Shown here in pieces: positions 1 through 9,591 of a stretch of 64,000 nucleotides of DNA (its first letter is position 1; each line of letters starts with the position of its first letter). The position numbers and the translations under genes are program-made. This stretch comes from UBA4465 sp002292365 (lineage in GTDB: Bacteria > Bacteroidota > Bacteroidia > Cytophagales > Cyclobacteriaceae), in NCBI GenBank assembly GCA_943788615.1, contig CALSQY010000001.1:806001-870000 (forward strand). The letters are read 5' to 3'. The notes under the pieces were generated by a model. It did not search any database, was not told the DNA's origin, and saw nothing but the letters and a program-made list of their open reading frames with translations.

Positions 1-1591
1 CAAGTATTATGGGATATGTAGAAGTACTAGCTACTATTGAACCATCAGCTGTCAATATTGGTGGATCTATAAGCTGATCTTCTTCGCTATGTAGTGATAC
101 ATCACCAGCATCTAAAAAGTGCATGTTTACGCTTACACCTAACGGAAGTTCATTTACAGCTGTTAGCCTGATTTCTACTTCTGGGATATTTTGTTCATTA
201 TCCTCGAGCTCATCAATTAAATCTTTGATATCATCACCACCGTCAAAATCAATTTCTTGGATTACTGTGAGATCTGTAAGGTTAATTTCAACTGGGAGCT
301 CCATAACCACATCAGACTCAATAATCGCACCTGAGTTCAGTCCGTAGAGTGCGATATATCTCGTAACCACGACAGCCCAGGCAATTTCACCTGTATCTGG
401 ATCTTTGTAAGCTTTTTCCGGAATGCCTGTGAGATCAGTTCCTACAAAAAGAGTATCTAGCAAATCATAGGTCGACTCAGGATGATTGTAGGTTAAATTA
501 GTTGTGATATATTCTTCTTTACCTTCAACTACACGACCAGTACTCGTATTGAAAACAACCTCTAAATCATCAAATGTAAGGATACCCGGCACACCATCTT
601 GTTCAGTACCTGTAGTCGCCTCTAAAATTTGTTCTCCGGAGGCGACATATATTGGGATAATTTCAGTAGAGTCTGGAATCAATGTCATATCTGTCCTGGG
701 TGCTCCAGATGGATCTTTGCTCCAAGTCTGGGATCCCAGATCAAAAAAGGCTGTATCAATAATAAGGATAGGATCACCATCACCATCTAAATCAGGTATG
801 CTATCACCATTTGCGTCGACTGTTGTGACAATCACAGTATCAACATTTACAATATAGGGACCCAACGTGTCAATATCAAAATAGATTACAGTATCCGGTA
901 CGTCAGGAAAAGCTACAAAACCAATTTCCATAGTCAAACTGTCTGGCTGAATGGCCAGCATTTCTCTTAAGTTAGAATTGGTTTCGTCCATATAGATATC
1001 TATGGTTTCTCTTTTTACCGTATCTAAACGTGTTGGTGTATTTATAGTCTGGAGTGAATCGGCAGGATCATTCCAAACTAGATCAACAGATGTTTGCAAA
1101 ATGTCGTTTTCATCATATTTTACTGATTGAAATTTCAAGAACCTTAGTGAGGATGGAATCTGTAAAGTATTTTTGAAGTTAAACGATAATTTGGGACTTT
1201 TTACTTCGAAAGCACCCCCACTAAATTCCTCAAAAAAATCTATTGCAAAAGAGATGGCAGGCACTTCCAAGATTTGAATTAATTCGACATCAAAATCTAA
1301 TTCAGGCTGTTCTCCCAATTCTTCATCAATATTAATGGTATCACCTTCGTTGAATCTAAAGACAATTACACCATCCGAGTTAGTATAATACTCTAGATCA
1401 TCGCCTGCGTCCGCAAGCAGAGAATCGACTGTATACTCAATATTTCCAATCGTAAATGCAAATATGCCGTTGTAATCTGGCACGACGATGTTGTCAGCGC
1501 CGTCTAATTCTTCTTCTAGCTTATCTGTATCACAACTTATGCCTGTCAGAAGCAGTGATAGCATTAGGAGGAGGATGTGATTTTTTTTCAT
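1..1591 (-). CDS. Putative surface lipoprotein, 3' end beyond the window
   Basis: An uninterrupted frame runs from an ATG at 1591 to the left edge (about 530 codons), so the stop codon is not in the window. The N-terminus is a signal sequence (MKKNH, then a Leu-rich stretch) ending in GISC with Cys20, which fits a lipoprotein signal although the -3 residue is Gly rather than Leu. The rest is acidic and rich in Asp, Thr and Val, as in extracellular beta-rich proteins. Residues about 259-274 hold an Asp/Gly-rich run (DANGDS...DLDGDGDP) resembling calcium-binding repeats. I do not recognise the family. Probably anchored in the outer membrane; function unknown. It lies downstream of the OmpA/PD40 gene on the same strand but is separated from it by a likely terminator. 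Confidence 0.75.
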   Translation of the reverse strand, partial: MKKNHILLLMLSLLLTGISCDTDKLEEELDGADNIVVPDYNGIFAFTIGNIEYTVDSLLADAGDDLEYYTNSDGVIVFRFNEGDTINIDEELGEQPELDFDVELIQILEVPAISFAIDFFEEFSGGAFEVKSPKLSFNFKNTLQIPSSLRFLKFQSVKYDENDILQTSVDLVWNDPADSLQTINTPTRLDTVKRETIDIYMDETNSNLREMLAIQPDSLTMEIGFVAFPDVPDTVIYFDIDTLGPYIVNVDTVIVTTVDANGDSIPDLDGDGDPILIIDTAFFDLGSQTWSKDPSGAPRTDMTLIPDSTEIIPIYVASGEQILEATTGTEQDGVPGILTFDDLEVVFNTSTGRVVEGKEEYITTNLTYNHPESTYDLLDTLFVGTDLTGIPEKAYKDPDTGEIAWAVVVTRYIALYGLNSGAIIESDVVMELPVEINLTDLTVIQEIDFDGGDDIKDLIDELEDNEQNIPEVEIRLTAVNELPLGVSVNMHFLDAGDVSLHSEEDQLIDPPILTADGSIVASTSTYPIIL

Positions 1592-1684
1592 ATTTGGTTG
1601 TTACTTAGTATTTGAATTGGCATTTTCTACTGTTTAAATATTCCAATTATATGCAAGTTGCCTTTTTTTTTGGTTAATAAAAAA

Positions 1685-1751
1685 AAATAGACCTTCTATC
1701 CAATGCAAAGAAAGGCAATATACAGTAATTTTAAGCTGTTGCGGTCTATTT
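1685..1751 (-). terminator. Likely intrinsic terminator of the OmpA/PD40 gene
   Basis: On the minus strand a 9-base arm at 1751-1743 (AAATAGACC), which contains the TAG stop of the OmpA gene, can pair with 1693-1685 (GGTCTATTT), followed by a run of T. The loop is long (49 nt), which weakens the call. Confidence 0.45.
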
Positions 1752-3773
1752 AACTGCACTTACTCTGAATTCAACCCTTCTGTTCTGGGCTCTGAATACG
1801 TCTGATGTATTAGGCACCACCGGCTGACTTTCTCCGTAACCTTTGGAGGTGAGCATCCTCGAAGGCACTTTTTGGGAGATGAGGTGATCCATGACCGCTT
1901 GGGCCCGTGCCTCAGATAATTTCAAATTATTTCCATCGCTTCCTACATCGTCGGTGTGGGCAGAGATTTCTAAAATGATATTTTTATTTTGAGCCAATAC
2001 ATTGATGACATTTTTAAGTTCATTTTTGTCATTTTCAGTTAATTCAGCCGACGCCGTTTCAAACAAGATAGAGTTGATGGTGATTTTAGCACCTACTTCA
2101 ATGGGCGTAAGTACAGCATCTTCATTGATGATTTTACCATAGTTGATACCGGTTAAATCAAGTTCGCCTTGATGATAGAAATGCCGAGGTGCCAACGCTT
2201 TGTACATATATTTCCTATCATATTCGAGTTCCATATTGTAAAAACCTTCTTCCAATTTACCTTGATAGACCACTTTTCTAGTTTTGCCGTCATACAATTG
2301 CAGTAAGCTCCCTTTAATTAGGGAATCTATGTTATTGACTATCCTTAAATTCAGTTGTGGTTTGGTCGCAGCAAGTTTGTAGCTTTTATGCAAATGTGCG
2401 GTGCGGGTACCAGCGGGAATTCTTAGGGTTTGTTTAATGGTCTTGTAACCTTCTTTTTCAATTCTTATCAGGTAACTACTATTGGCTTCAACTACAAACA
2501 TGCTTGTGGTATCTGTGAGCATCACATCGTCCACAAAGAGGGAGGCTGTGGCTGTATCTCCATCGATCAGTGGATAGATATGTTGACGCATCTGGAAGGG
2601 TTCCATACATATATCCTTATTGATCAAACCATAATCATTGGTCTCGGTTAAATCATAAACTACACTGTAAGCAACATAGCCTCTCGGTGCGATTTTAATT
2701 TCATAACTCGCACCCGTTTTAAGGACGACCGTAAAATTACCGTCAAAGGCGTTACTTTTTAAACCACTGGTGCCCATTGATTTACCATTTTCAAAAATAG
2801 CAATCTGCGCCTCAATAGGTTTACCTGTACTGCAGTCTTTGAGCACACCCTGGATATTGACTACTTTTCTGGGTTGTAAAGCAAGTGGAATAGGAATACT
2901 ATAAATATCGTGACCACTCCCTAAGTCTCTATTAAAGTACATTAGGTCTCCAGAAGAGGGAATGGTACCGTATTTATCATCTAAAGGGGTGTTGATGAAG
3001 TCATAGGCTACCGGATCACTCCATTTTCCCCCTCCTAAATTTCTAGATTGATAGATTTCATAATTGTCAGAGGGCTCGCGGATTGCGGCAAAAATCAAGG
3101 TTTCATTGTCAGACATGATGCGTGGACAGTTTTCGCAACCTTGTGAAATCGGACTAGGCAAGGGTTCAGCGATCATCCATTGACCAATCTTGTCTTTTTT
3201 AGATGAATACAATTGATAGCAAAATTTACCAGGATAAGGAGATTCAACGGTTCGCATGAAATAAATGGTAGAACCATCGGCAGAAATACTTGGAAATCCC
3301 TCATAGCCACTTGAGTTAACATTAGGCCCGGCATTGATGGGATTACTCCATGATTCACCTTCTTTTTCTACATACCAAATGTCTTCGATTCCAAATCCTC
3401 CTGGGTAAGAGGCAAAGAAGTAAATGTAATTACCGTCATAAGAAAGACTCGAACCTGCAATAAGTACATCAGCTGAACCAAAGTTTTTGATGCTTTCAAT
3501 CACCTCAGATGACGACCAAGCCCCACTTGGGTCACGATGGGCCATGAACAATTCGTAATTACCTTCTTTATTTGATTGATAGATCATGGTATTACCATCG
3601 GCGCTAATGGAAGGAGCGTATTCTATTTGATCGGAGTTAATCGCACTACCCAAATTGGTGATCTCAGGATCTGATTGCGCAGTAACCCAGATCGCACACA
3701 TCATACTTCCTATAAGAAGCATTATTTTGATTGGATCAATAGTTTTGTTTTGAGAAGATTTTTTGTACATCAT
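1746..3773 (-). CDS. OmpA-family outer membrane protein with PD40 beta-propeller repeats
   Basis: A 675-residue protein predicted to tether the outer membrane to peptidoglycan. A signal peptide (hydrophobic residues 17-31, cleavage near A32) is followed by about five PD40/TolB-like repeats (first at residues 50-80, pattern PSISADG...YELF) up to about residue 300. Next come a carboxypeptidase-regulatory-like beta domain (VVNIQGVLKD...GKPIEA) and a further beta domain. The C-terminal OmpA domain spans 561-675 and carries HTDDVG (D608) and LSEARA (R623), the pair that binds diaminopimelate in this family, plus the NRRVEF ending. This architecture is common in Bacteroidota, often near type IX secretion genes. 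The first two codons are both ATG, so the start is ambiguous by one residue. Confidence 0.9.
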   Translation of the reverse strand: MMYKKSSQNKTIDPIKIMLLIGSMMCAIWVTAQSDPEITNLGSAINSDQIEYAPSISADGNTMIYQSNKEGNYELFMAHRDPSGAWSSSEVIESIKNFGSADVLIAGSSLSYDGNYIYFFASYPGGFGIEDIWYVEKEGESWSNPINAGPNVNSSGYEGFPSISADGSTIYFMRTVESPYPGKFCYQLYSSKKDKIGQWMIAEPLPSPISQGCENCPRIMSDNETLIFAAIREPSDNYEIYQSRNLGGGKWSDPVAYDFINTPLDDKYGTIPSSGDLMYFNRDLGSGHDIYSIPIPLALQPRKVVNIQGVLKDCSTGKPIEAQIAIFENGKSMGTSGLKSNAFDGNFTVVLKTGASYEIKIAPRGYVAYSVVYDLTETNDYGLINKDICMEPFQMRQHIYPLIDGDTATASLFVDDVMLTDTTSMFVVEANSSYLIRIEKEGYKTIKQTLRIPAGTRTAHLHKSYKLAATKPQLNLRIVNNIDSLIKGSLLQLYDGKTRKVVYQGKLEEGFYNMELEYDRKYMYKALAPRHFYHQGELDLTGINYGKIINEDAVLTPIEVGAKITINSILFETASAELTENDKNELKNVINVLAQNKNIILEISAHTDDVGSDGNNLKLSEARAQAVMDHLISQKVPSRMLTSKGYGESQPVVPNTSDVFRAQNRRVEFRVSAVK

Positions 3774-3794
3774 GTTTAGTGAGTTTTTTCTTTC

Positions 3795-3820
3795 GATCTT
3801 TTGAAAAGATCATTTTTTTT
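3795..3820 (+). terminator. Perfect hairpin plus T-run, in the 5' region of the OmpA gene
   Basis: The hairpin arms GATCTTT and AAAGATC are separated by TGA and followed by A and eight T on the plus strand. It has the form of an intrinsic terminator for plus-strand transcription, but no plus-strand gene lies just upstream. On the minus strand it falls about 22-38 nt before the OmpA start codon and would be a 5' UTR hairpin. Confidence 0.35.
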
Positions 3821-3970
3821 GTGAGTAATCCTATCATATTTAATCTAGCCTACATTTAGAAGGCGTAAAAATTAAAAATAGCCAAATTAGCCAACTTTAA
3901 CGATTGAGTGAGTCAATTATTTTATAATGTAGATAAATTTTGGCATTTTATTTGCTTATTTTTGAAGAAT

Positions 3971-4345
3971 ATGTCATTTGTGAAATACTTTCTTCTTTTT
4001 TGTGGGATGATTCAAGTATCCTTTAGTTTGGCTCAAAATACTATAAATGGAGCCCAAACGGAAGGTCAGATATCACCAAATAATTTTGAGGAGGTGAACA
4101 TCATCGGAATTTATCCTAATCCTGCAACCGACTACATCATTGTTGAAATCAAACAGCTAGAACTTCAAAATGCCCGTTTTGTCCTTACAAGTATGATTGG
4201 GAATGAAATAGAAATTACTCAAGAGGCATTGGGAGAGGATAAATTTCGTATAGGGTTGGTGGGGTATCCTACTGGATTCTACTTTTTGGTCATCGAAGAT
4301 GATCCTTCCCAATTCAAAAAAGCTTTTAGGTTTTTAATTAAATAA
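3971..4345 (+). CDS. Small secreted protein consisting mainly of a T9SS type A sorting domain
   Basis: The ATG at 3971 gives 124 residues; a longer frame opens at 3908, but the 3971 start places a clean signal peptide (MSFVKYF..., ending FSLAQ) at the N-terminus. After a linker of roughly 25 residues, the C-terminal 80 residues match a type IX secretion system type A sorting domain: YPNPATDY at the start, LTSMIGNEI in the middle, and PTGFYFLVI with a final KKAFRFLIK. Such domains direct cargo through the outer membrane by T9SS and are removed or replaced by a lipid anchor. There is almost no cargo here, so it may be a relic of a larger secreted protein or a genuine small secreted peptide. Confidence 0.75.
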   Translation: MSFVKYFLLFCGMIQVSFSLAQNTINGAQTEGQISPNNFEEVNIIGIYPNPATDYIIVEIKQLELQNARFVLTSMIGNEIEITQEALGEDKFRIGLVGYPTGFYFLVIEDDPSQFKKAFRFLIK

Positions 4346-4468
4346 TTATTGTCCGACTGACTCGCCCAAAAGCTTGTCATCGAACTCAGTTTTTTCAACC
4401 TATTATTAAACCTACTCTGACCTTTCTTTAGTCAGCCGAACTAGTCTTTCGATGAATACGAAAAACCT

Positions 4469-7423
4469 TTATTGATTATAGTATTGATTAAACATCCCTT
4501 CATATTTTGCCGCTAATTCTGTTTCATTGGCGGCTCTGAAAGCACGCGCCATCTCATTAAGAGCCAACACTCTTTGTTGATAGCCGTAGCCATTTAATGC
4601 TAATTGATTATTTTTTGTGATATAATCTAACCATTCCACTGCACGTCCGCTATAAGTTGTGGCAATATCAAGTGCCCAATCTCTTTCTCCAACGGCCAAG
4701 AGCAGCGATACTTGTTGAATACTAAAAATATCATAGGAGACCCCTGCGTCAGGCATGTATTCAAGCCCTTTCAATAAAACGTCTTTGGCACGTTCCATTT
4801 CGCTTTGATTTAAATAGGCAGTAGCCAGTGTATTGAAAGCGGATCGATGGTTCAACACAAAATTCCTGTAGTCTTCAGTGTAATAAACATCAGCATCATC
4901 TAAGCCTCGATATTCAAACTTATTTACAATATTTTCATACATCAAATCAGCATTTACCAATGTATTGCCTCCTGGATTCCGAATGGGTACCAAACGATAG
5001 GTGAGGCCTTCTTGCACGACATGTTGTTTAATATCTAAGTTGAAAGCATTCAATGAAGTATTGTTAAAATATATAGGCCTGCTCCAGTTGCTATTTACGA
5101 TTAAATCTAAAATAGCAAGATCCTTTTTCTCCAAATGACTTCCCTTGAGTTTCATAGAGAGTACATTGGTTCTCAATCGATCTGTAGGCATTGAGGTTTC
5201 TTTTATCCAAGTGAGCTCATTTACTTGGGTACTGTCTAATCTCAGAACCAGCTCTTTTGAAGGCAAGCTGTTATATTGGCCCCTAGTACGTGCTGTCAGT
5301 GCCGGATGTTTTTCTTTAATCAACTTCAAAAATTGGGAAGCACTGATGGCACCATCGACACCTTCTATTTCTGCATAAGGCAGATAATCATTGGGTCCTC
5401 CTTGTTGATAATCATCTAGACTTAATCCAAAGGGAAGGGCTTTCGATTCATAGGCGTCTCGCATCATTTGTTCGATATACCAATCTGTATTGAAATAGCT
5501 CAATACAATCACACGTACATCTGTACGGTGTCCCAAGACCTCTTGGGCGAACCACAAGGGAAAAGTGTCATTATCCCCTCCTGTAAACAATATCGCATTG
5601 GGGGCACAAGAATCTAAGTAGTTTTTTGCGGCATCGACGGAAAAATAACGATCAGACCGGTCATGATCATCCCAATTTTCCGCTGCCATCAGGGCAGGAA
5701 TACCCAAGCAAAGAAGCGTAGCTACAGCTGCAATTAAGGTCTTATTTTTAAGTATTTTACCCAATAATTCGTAAATAGCCAACACCCCAAAACCAATCCA
5801 AATAGCAAAGACATAATACGATCCGGCATAAATATAGTCTCGTTCTCTTGGTTCAATAGGAGGTGAATTAAGATAGAGCACTAAGGCAGCTCCGGTGAGG
5901 AAAAACAAAAGCAAAGTGACCCAAAAGTATTTTTCATTTTTTTTGTATTGATAAAGTAAACCAATGATACCTAGCAACAACGGAAGACCAAAATAGATAT
6001 TTCTTCCTTCGTTATTTGCCAATTCTGATGGAAGCTCCTTAAAAGCGTTGGTTAAACCCACCCAATTGGCATCTTGAATATCCGAGGCCCTTCCTGAAAA
6101 ATTCCACATAAAATAGCGCAAATACATGGTACCCAATTGGTGTTTGAACATAAAATAAAGGTTGTCTGTAAAGGCGGGTTTTTCGCCCTGTTTCAGTCCT
6201 GTAATTTCTCTATATTTTTTTTCATGTTGGGGACTCTTACTATGCATTCGGGGCAGAATAGTGGTATGCTTTTTGTCATATTTGTAGTTGACCTTGTAAT
6301 CTATGATCTCATATTTTTCAGCCCCTTTTTTATAAACAGGATCTCCTTGTTCGGAGGCGATGATATCAGCGGTATAGTATTGTCCATGAAATAGGGGTCG
6401 GCTGCCATATTGTTCACGTTTCAGATATGAAACGAAGGTCATAATGTCTTCTGGATTATTTTCATCAATAGGGGTATCATAGTCTGATCGTATCAAAACT
6501 ATGGCATAGGACATGTAGCCAATCATTATGAAAGCAAAGGCAAGCATGGAGGTGTTGAGAATCACCTTTTGATTGACGATCGAATAATAAATACCAAAAA
6601 CAATAGCACTGACGAACAAGATCACAAATACTACAGCACCTGAGCCAAAGGGAAAGCCCATAGAATTGACAAAAAATACTTCCATAGCCCCAACGGTAGA
6701 AGGAATGCCCGGGATGACACCAATAAGTATGGCAATGATGATGGCTCCAGACGTCAGGAGCGTCAAGAACACACCCTTAGGCGTAATTTTTTTTACATAT
6801 TTAAAATATACGATGAGTCCTAACGTAGGAATGGTTACCAAATTGAGTAAGTGTACCCCTATGGAAAGTCCCATCATGTAGGCGATCAATATCAACCATT
6901 TATTGTGATCCGATTCATCGTTAATCGTTTCCCATTTGAGAATGGCCCAGAATACAAAAGCGGTAAAAAATGAGGACATTGCATAAACTTCCGCTTCAAC
7001 AGCTGAAAACCAAATAGAATCAGAGAACGTACACACCAGTCCTCCAACCAGCCCTGCGCCCATCACGGCAATGGTTTGTCCTGTATTTAAGACATCTCCT
7101 GCCTTGACTAACATTTTTTTAGCTAAGTGTGTAATTGACCAAAATAGGAAGAGCACGGTAAAGGCCGCCGATAATACGCTCAACATGTTGACCCAAAAGG
7201 CGACTTGCTCAACATTATCTCCAGCGAAAAGAGAAAACATTCGGCCCATTAATAAGAAAAACGGTGCTCCTGGTGGATGCGGCACCTCTAGTTTATACGA
7301 GGTGGCAATAAACTCCCCACAATCCCAAAAACTAGCGGTAGGCTCAACGGTAAGTGTGTATACGACAAGAGCGATTAAAAAAGTAATCCAGCCTGTTATA
7401 ATGTTGATCTTTTGGTATCCCAT
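4469..7423 (-). CDS. DUF2723 (GT-C/PMT-like) multi-spanning membrane protein
   Basis: A 984-residue protein with about 11-13 hydrophobic segments in residues 1-600 and a soluble C-terminal part with TPR-like helices. The N-terminal signature TASFWDCGEF (D34, E37) followed by PHPPGAPFF is the DUF2723 motif found across Bacteroidota. The family is treated as related to protein O-mannosyltransferases, whose catalytic acid sits in the first periplasmic loop, so D34 or E37 are candidate catalytic residues. Role: probably transfer of a sugar from a lipid carrier to secreted proteins in the periplasm; this is inference from family resemblance. The length is usual for the family. Confidence 0.85.
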   Translation of the reverse strand: MGYQKINIITGWITFLIALVVYTLTVEPTASFWDCGEFIATSYKLEVPHPPGAPFFLLMGRMFSLFAGDNVEQVAFWVNMLSVLSAAFTVLFLFWSITHLAKKMLVKAGDVLNTGQTIAVMGAGLVGGLVCTFSDSIWFSAVEAEVYAMSSFFTAFVFWAILKWETINDESDHNKWLILIAYMMGLSIGVHLLNLVTIPTLGLIVYFKYVKKITPKGVFLTLLTSGAIIIAILIGVIPGIPSTVGAMEVFFVNSMGFPFGSGAVVFVILFVSAIVFGIYYSIVNQKVILNTSMLAFAFIMIGYMSYAIVLIRSDYDTPIDENNPEDIMTFVSYLKREQYGSRPLFHGQYYTADIIASEQGDPVYKKGAEKYEIIDYKVNYKYDKKHTTILPRMHSKSPQHEKKYREITGLKQGEKPAFTDNLYFMFKHQLGTMYLRYFMWNFSGRASDIQDANWVGLTNAFKELPSELANNEGRNIYFGLPLLLGIIGLLYQYKKNEKYFWVTLLLFFLTGAALVLYLNSPPIEPRERDYIYAGSYYVFAIWIGFGVLAIYELLGKILKNKTLIAAVATLLCLGIPALMAAENWDDHDRSDRYFSVDAAKNYLDSCAPNAILFTGGDNDTFPLWFAQEVLGHRTDVRVIVLSYFNTDWYIEQMMRDAYESKALPFGLSLDDYQQGGPNDYLPYAEIEGVDGAISASQFLKLIKEKHPALTARTRGQYNSLPSKELVLRLDSTQVNELTWIKETSMPTDRLRTNVLSMKLKGSHLEKKDLAILDLIVNSNWSRPIYFNNTSLNAFNLDIKQHVVQEGLTYRLVPIRNPGGNTLVNADLMYENIVNKFEYRGLDDADVYYTEDYRNFVLNHRSAFNTLATAYLNQSEMERAKDVLLKGLEYMPDAGVSYDIFSIQQVSLLLAVGERDWALDIATTYSGRAVEWLDYITKNNQLALNGYGYQQRVLALNEMARAFRAANETELAAKYEGMFNQYYNQ

Positions 7424-7515
7424 TTTTCTAAATAATTATCAATCCAGCGAAATTACTAATTAATGACTAATAATTTGGCTTTAAGGGTAAATTGATCATT
7501 GGGCTTCTCAAAAGA

Positions 7516-8163
7516 TTATCTGAATACCAAACCGTAAAAAATGAGCCAAAATAAGAAAAACAATAAATAAGAGCTCAAAACTATATAGATAGCAATTTTT
7601 AGTTGTTTCCCACTCAAAAAGAAAATTCCCATCACAAGTAATATCCAATAGCCCAATTCGAAAACATTCATTGATTTCAGTGGATAATGAAGCTGCTCAG
7701 GAATGTCTTCATAATTAAACCAGCTGAGGAGTGATAAAGGGTAAAAAGCTAAGATATCGTTGTAATTTGGATCTCCTGGGATCAAAAAAAACCATAAAAA
7801 TTTAATTAATTCAGGGATAATAAATATGATTTCACAACACATGACCCATTTCCATAAGGCCTGGTAGGTTACTTTATAACCAAACATGAAACAACCCATC
7901 CATAGGATCAAGGCAGTTACTGAAAATTTCCAGATAAGCCATATCGGCGTAATGAAATATTGACTACCATAGAAAAAATTAAAAAGTGATAACTGATTGC
8001 GTTCTTGAAGCAGTTCAAATACAGCTATATCAGCAAGAATAAAAGCACGATTTAAAAAAAGGATGCAGATATAGAGCAAGGAGATCAGGACGAATATGTG
8101 AGAGCTCTGAAAATTAAACCAATTTTCAAATGACTTTGAGGGGTTGTGAGTAAACTTAGCCAT
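7516..8163 (-). CDS. Unrecognised integral membrane protein
   Basis: The frame opens at 8205, but the ATG at 8163 (MAKFTHNPSKSF) removes an odd Cys/Arg-rich leader and is the better start, giving 215 residues. About five hydrophobic helices are visible (FVLISLLYICILF, PIWLIWKFSVTALIL, IIFIIPELIKFLWFF, WILLVMGIFFL, IAIYIVLSSYLLFF). There are no catalytic motifs. It is transcribed away from the TPR gene and sits upstream of the DUF2723 gene on the same strand, 92 nt apart, so co-transcription is possible. I cannot assign a function. Confidence 0.6.
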   Translation of the reverse strand: MAKFTHNPSKSFENWFNFQSSHIFVLISLLYICILFLNRAFILADIAVFELLQERNQLSLFNFFYGSQYFITPIWLIWKFSVTALILWMGCFMFGYKVTYQALWKWVMCCEIIFIIPELIKFLWFFLIPGDPNYNDILAFYPLSLLSWFNYEDIPEQLHYPLKSMNVFELGYWILLVMGIFFLSGKQLKIAIYIVLSSYLLFFLFWLIFYGLVFR

Positions 8164-8279
8164 GGAACGACACCTACATTTGTGAAGATATACAATATAA
8201 CTCAACGAAGATGATCTAAATTTGTTAAGTATTTTATACTAAGCAGGTTTTGATTATTAAAAAGGATTCATTCAAAAGA

Positions 8280-9476
8280 GTGAAAAGCATTTACCCAAAG
8301 TATCATTATTTTCTGTTTTTGTTCTTTTCAGTTTTTCTTGCAGAGGCCCAACCATGGACAGGTAAGTTAGATCAATCATCGGACATTTTGCTCAAAAATC
8401 GTTATGTCGAAATTGAAGCGGCTCAAGCCATGTACGACATGTACAACATGAATTTCGATCAGGCAGAACGACAGTTTATCTATTTAAAAAAGCAATATGG
8501 CTGGCATCCATTACCTGACTTTTTACTCGGTTTATGTTATTGGTGGCGATTGGTTCCACAAGGTGAAATGGGATCAAAATGGGATCAACTTTTTTTGGCT
8601 CAAATGGATTCTGCTCAAATTAAGGCCCATCGATTATATGATGAGGTCAATCAAATTGAAGGGGCTTTTTTTTTGGCAGCGGCTTATGGATTTCAAGGAA
8701 GGCTTTATGGAGATCGAGGACAATACTTAAAAGCTTCACTGGCAGGTAAAAACGCTCTAAAATATCTCAATATTGGAAAAGATGAAGAGGACTTCAGCCC
8801 TGAACTATTATTAGGAAAGGGCCTTTTTAATTATTATGCGCAATGGATTCCAGAACATTATCCCATGCTCAAACCCATCATGTCATTTTTTCCAGAAGGG
8901 GATAAAAGCATCGGAATTGCACAATTAAAAGAAACTTCGAGAAATGCTTTTTATGCACGGACCGAAGCCCAATATTATTTATTAAGGATCTTGTATGAGG
9001 AAGAGCAAAATTTAGCAGAGGCCTCTCGATTATCCGCTTATTTAACTGATTTATATCCAAATAATTCTTATTTTCAGTCTTATTATGGGCGAATTTTATA
9101 TCGTTTGGGTAAGCAGAGTGAATCGATAGCCATTTTTGAATCTATTCTTGAACGGGTCCTTGCTGAGCAAGAGGGCTATGAATATAACACCGCCAGATAT
9201 GCGACGTATTTTTTGGGAAATATTTGGAAATCGCGTGGAAATTTAACGGAGAGCAAGAAATATTTCAAGGAAAGTATAGCATATGCGAACCTGGCCAATG
9301 CTACTGAAAAAGGCTATTTTTTTTATTCTTTACTCCATTTAGGAGAAATTGCTATTTTGGAGAAAAAAGTTGATTTGGCGTTGCAATATTTTAAAAAGGT
9401 CAGGAAGGTTACAGCAAGAAAGCATCCCGCGAATCAATCGGCCAAAGAAAAAATCAAGCAAATAGAACATCAGTAA
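8280..9476 (+). CDS. Exported tetratricopeptide-repeat protein
   Basis: The frame opens with TTG at 8250, but the in-frame GTG at 8280 places Lys-containing residues directly before a hydrophobic core (YHYFLFLFFSVFL) ending AEAQ, a good signal peptide; this start gives 398 residues. The remainder is helical with repeated TPR-like units, clearest at FDQAERQFIYLKKQYG (N-terminal), LAEASRLSAYLTDLYP, QSESIAIFESIL and VDLALQYFKKVRK. It is probably a periplasmic scaffold protein with no enzymatic motif. It diverges from the membrane-protein gene at 8163 and shares a short intergenic region with it. The exact start is uncertain because no ATG lies near the signal peptide. Confidence 0.7.
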   Translation: MKSIYPKYHYFLFLFFSVFLAEAQPWTGKLDQSSDILLKNRYVEIEAAQAMYDMYNMNFDQAERQFIYLKKQYGWHPLPDFLLGLCYWWRLVPQGEMGSKWDQLFLAQMDSAQIKAHRLYDEVNQIEGAFFLAAAYGFQGRLYGDRGQYLKASLAGKNALKYLNIGKDEEDFSPELLLGKGLFNYYAQWIPEHYPMLKPIMSFFPEGDKSIGIAQLKETSRNAFYARTEAQYYLLRILYEEEQNLAEASRLSAYLTDLYPNNSYFQSYYGRILYRLGKQSESIAIFESILERVLAEQEGYEYNTARYATYFLGNIWKSRGNLTESKKYFKESIAYANLANATEKGYFFYSLLHLGEIAILEKKVDLALQYFKKVRKVTARKHPANQSAKEKIKQIEHQ

Positions 9477-9591
9477 TCACTTGGCAGACTTGAATAAATA
9501 AATCTTATAGAGGAGAAAATATTTTTAGGGATCATGACACCATAAATAATTACAAAAAAAGATTAATTTTACCTTTAGATAATTTTCCTAA

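Noticed and set aside
504..857. 117-codon plus-strand frame (and a 74-codon one at 123-347)
   Set aside because: Antisense to the long lipoprotein gene on the minus strand, with low-complexity Ser/Val composition and no family resemblance.
7071..7463. 130-codon plus-strand frame
   Set aside because: Lies opposite the conserved N-terminus of the DUF2723 gene; it is a shadow.
9520..9591. Promoter for the AsnC-type gene (TACCTTTA near 9570)
   Set aside because: One mismatch at -7 and no acceptable -33; too weak to list as a feature.
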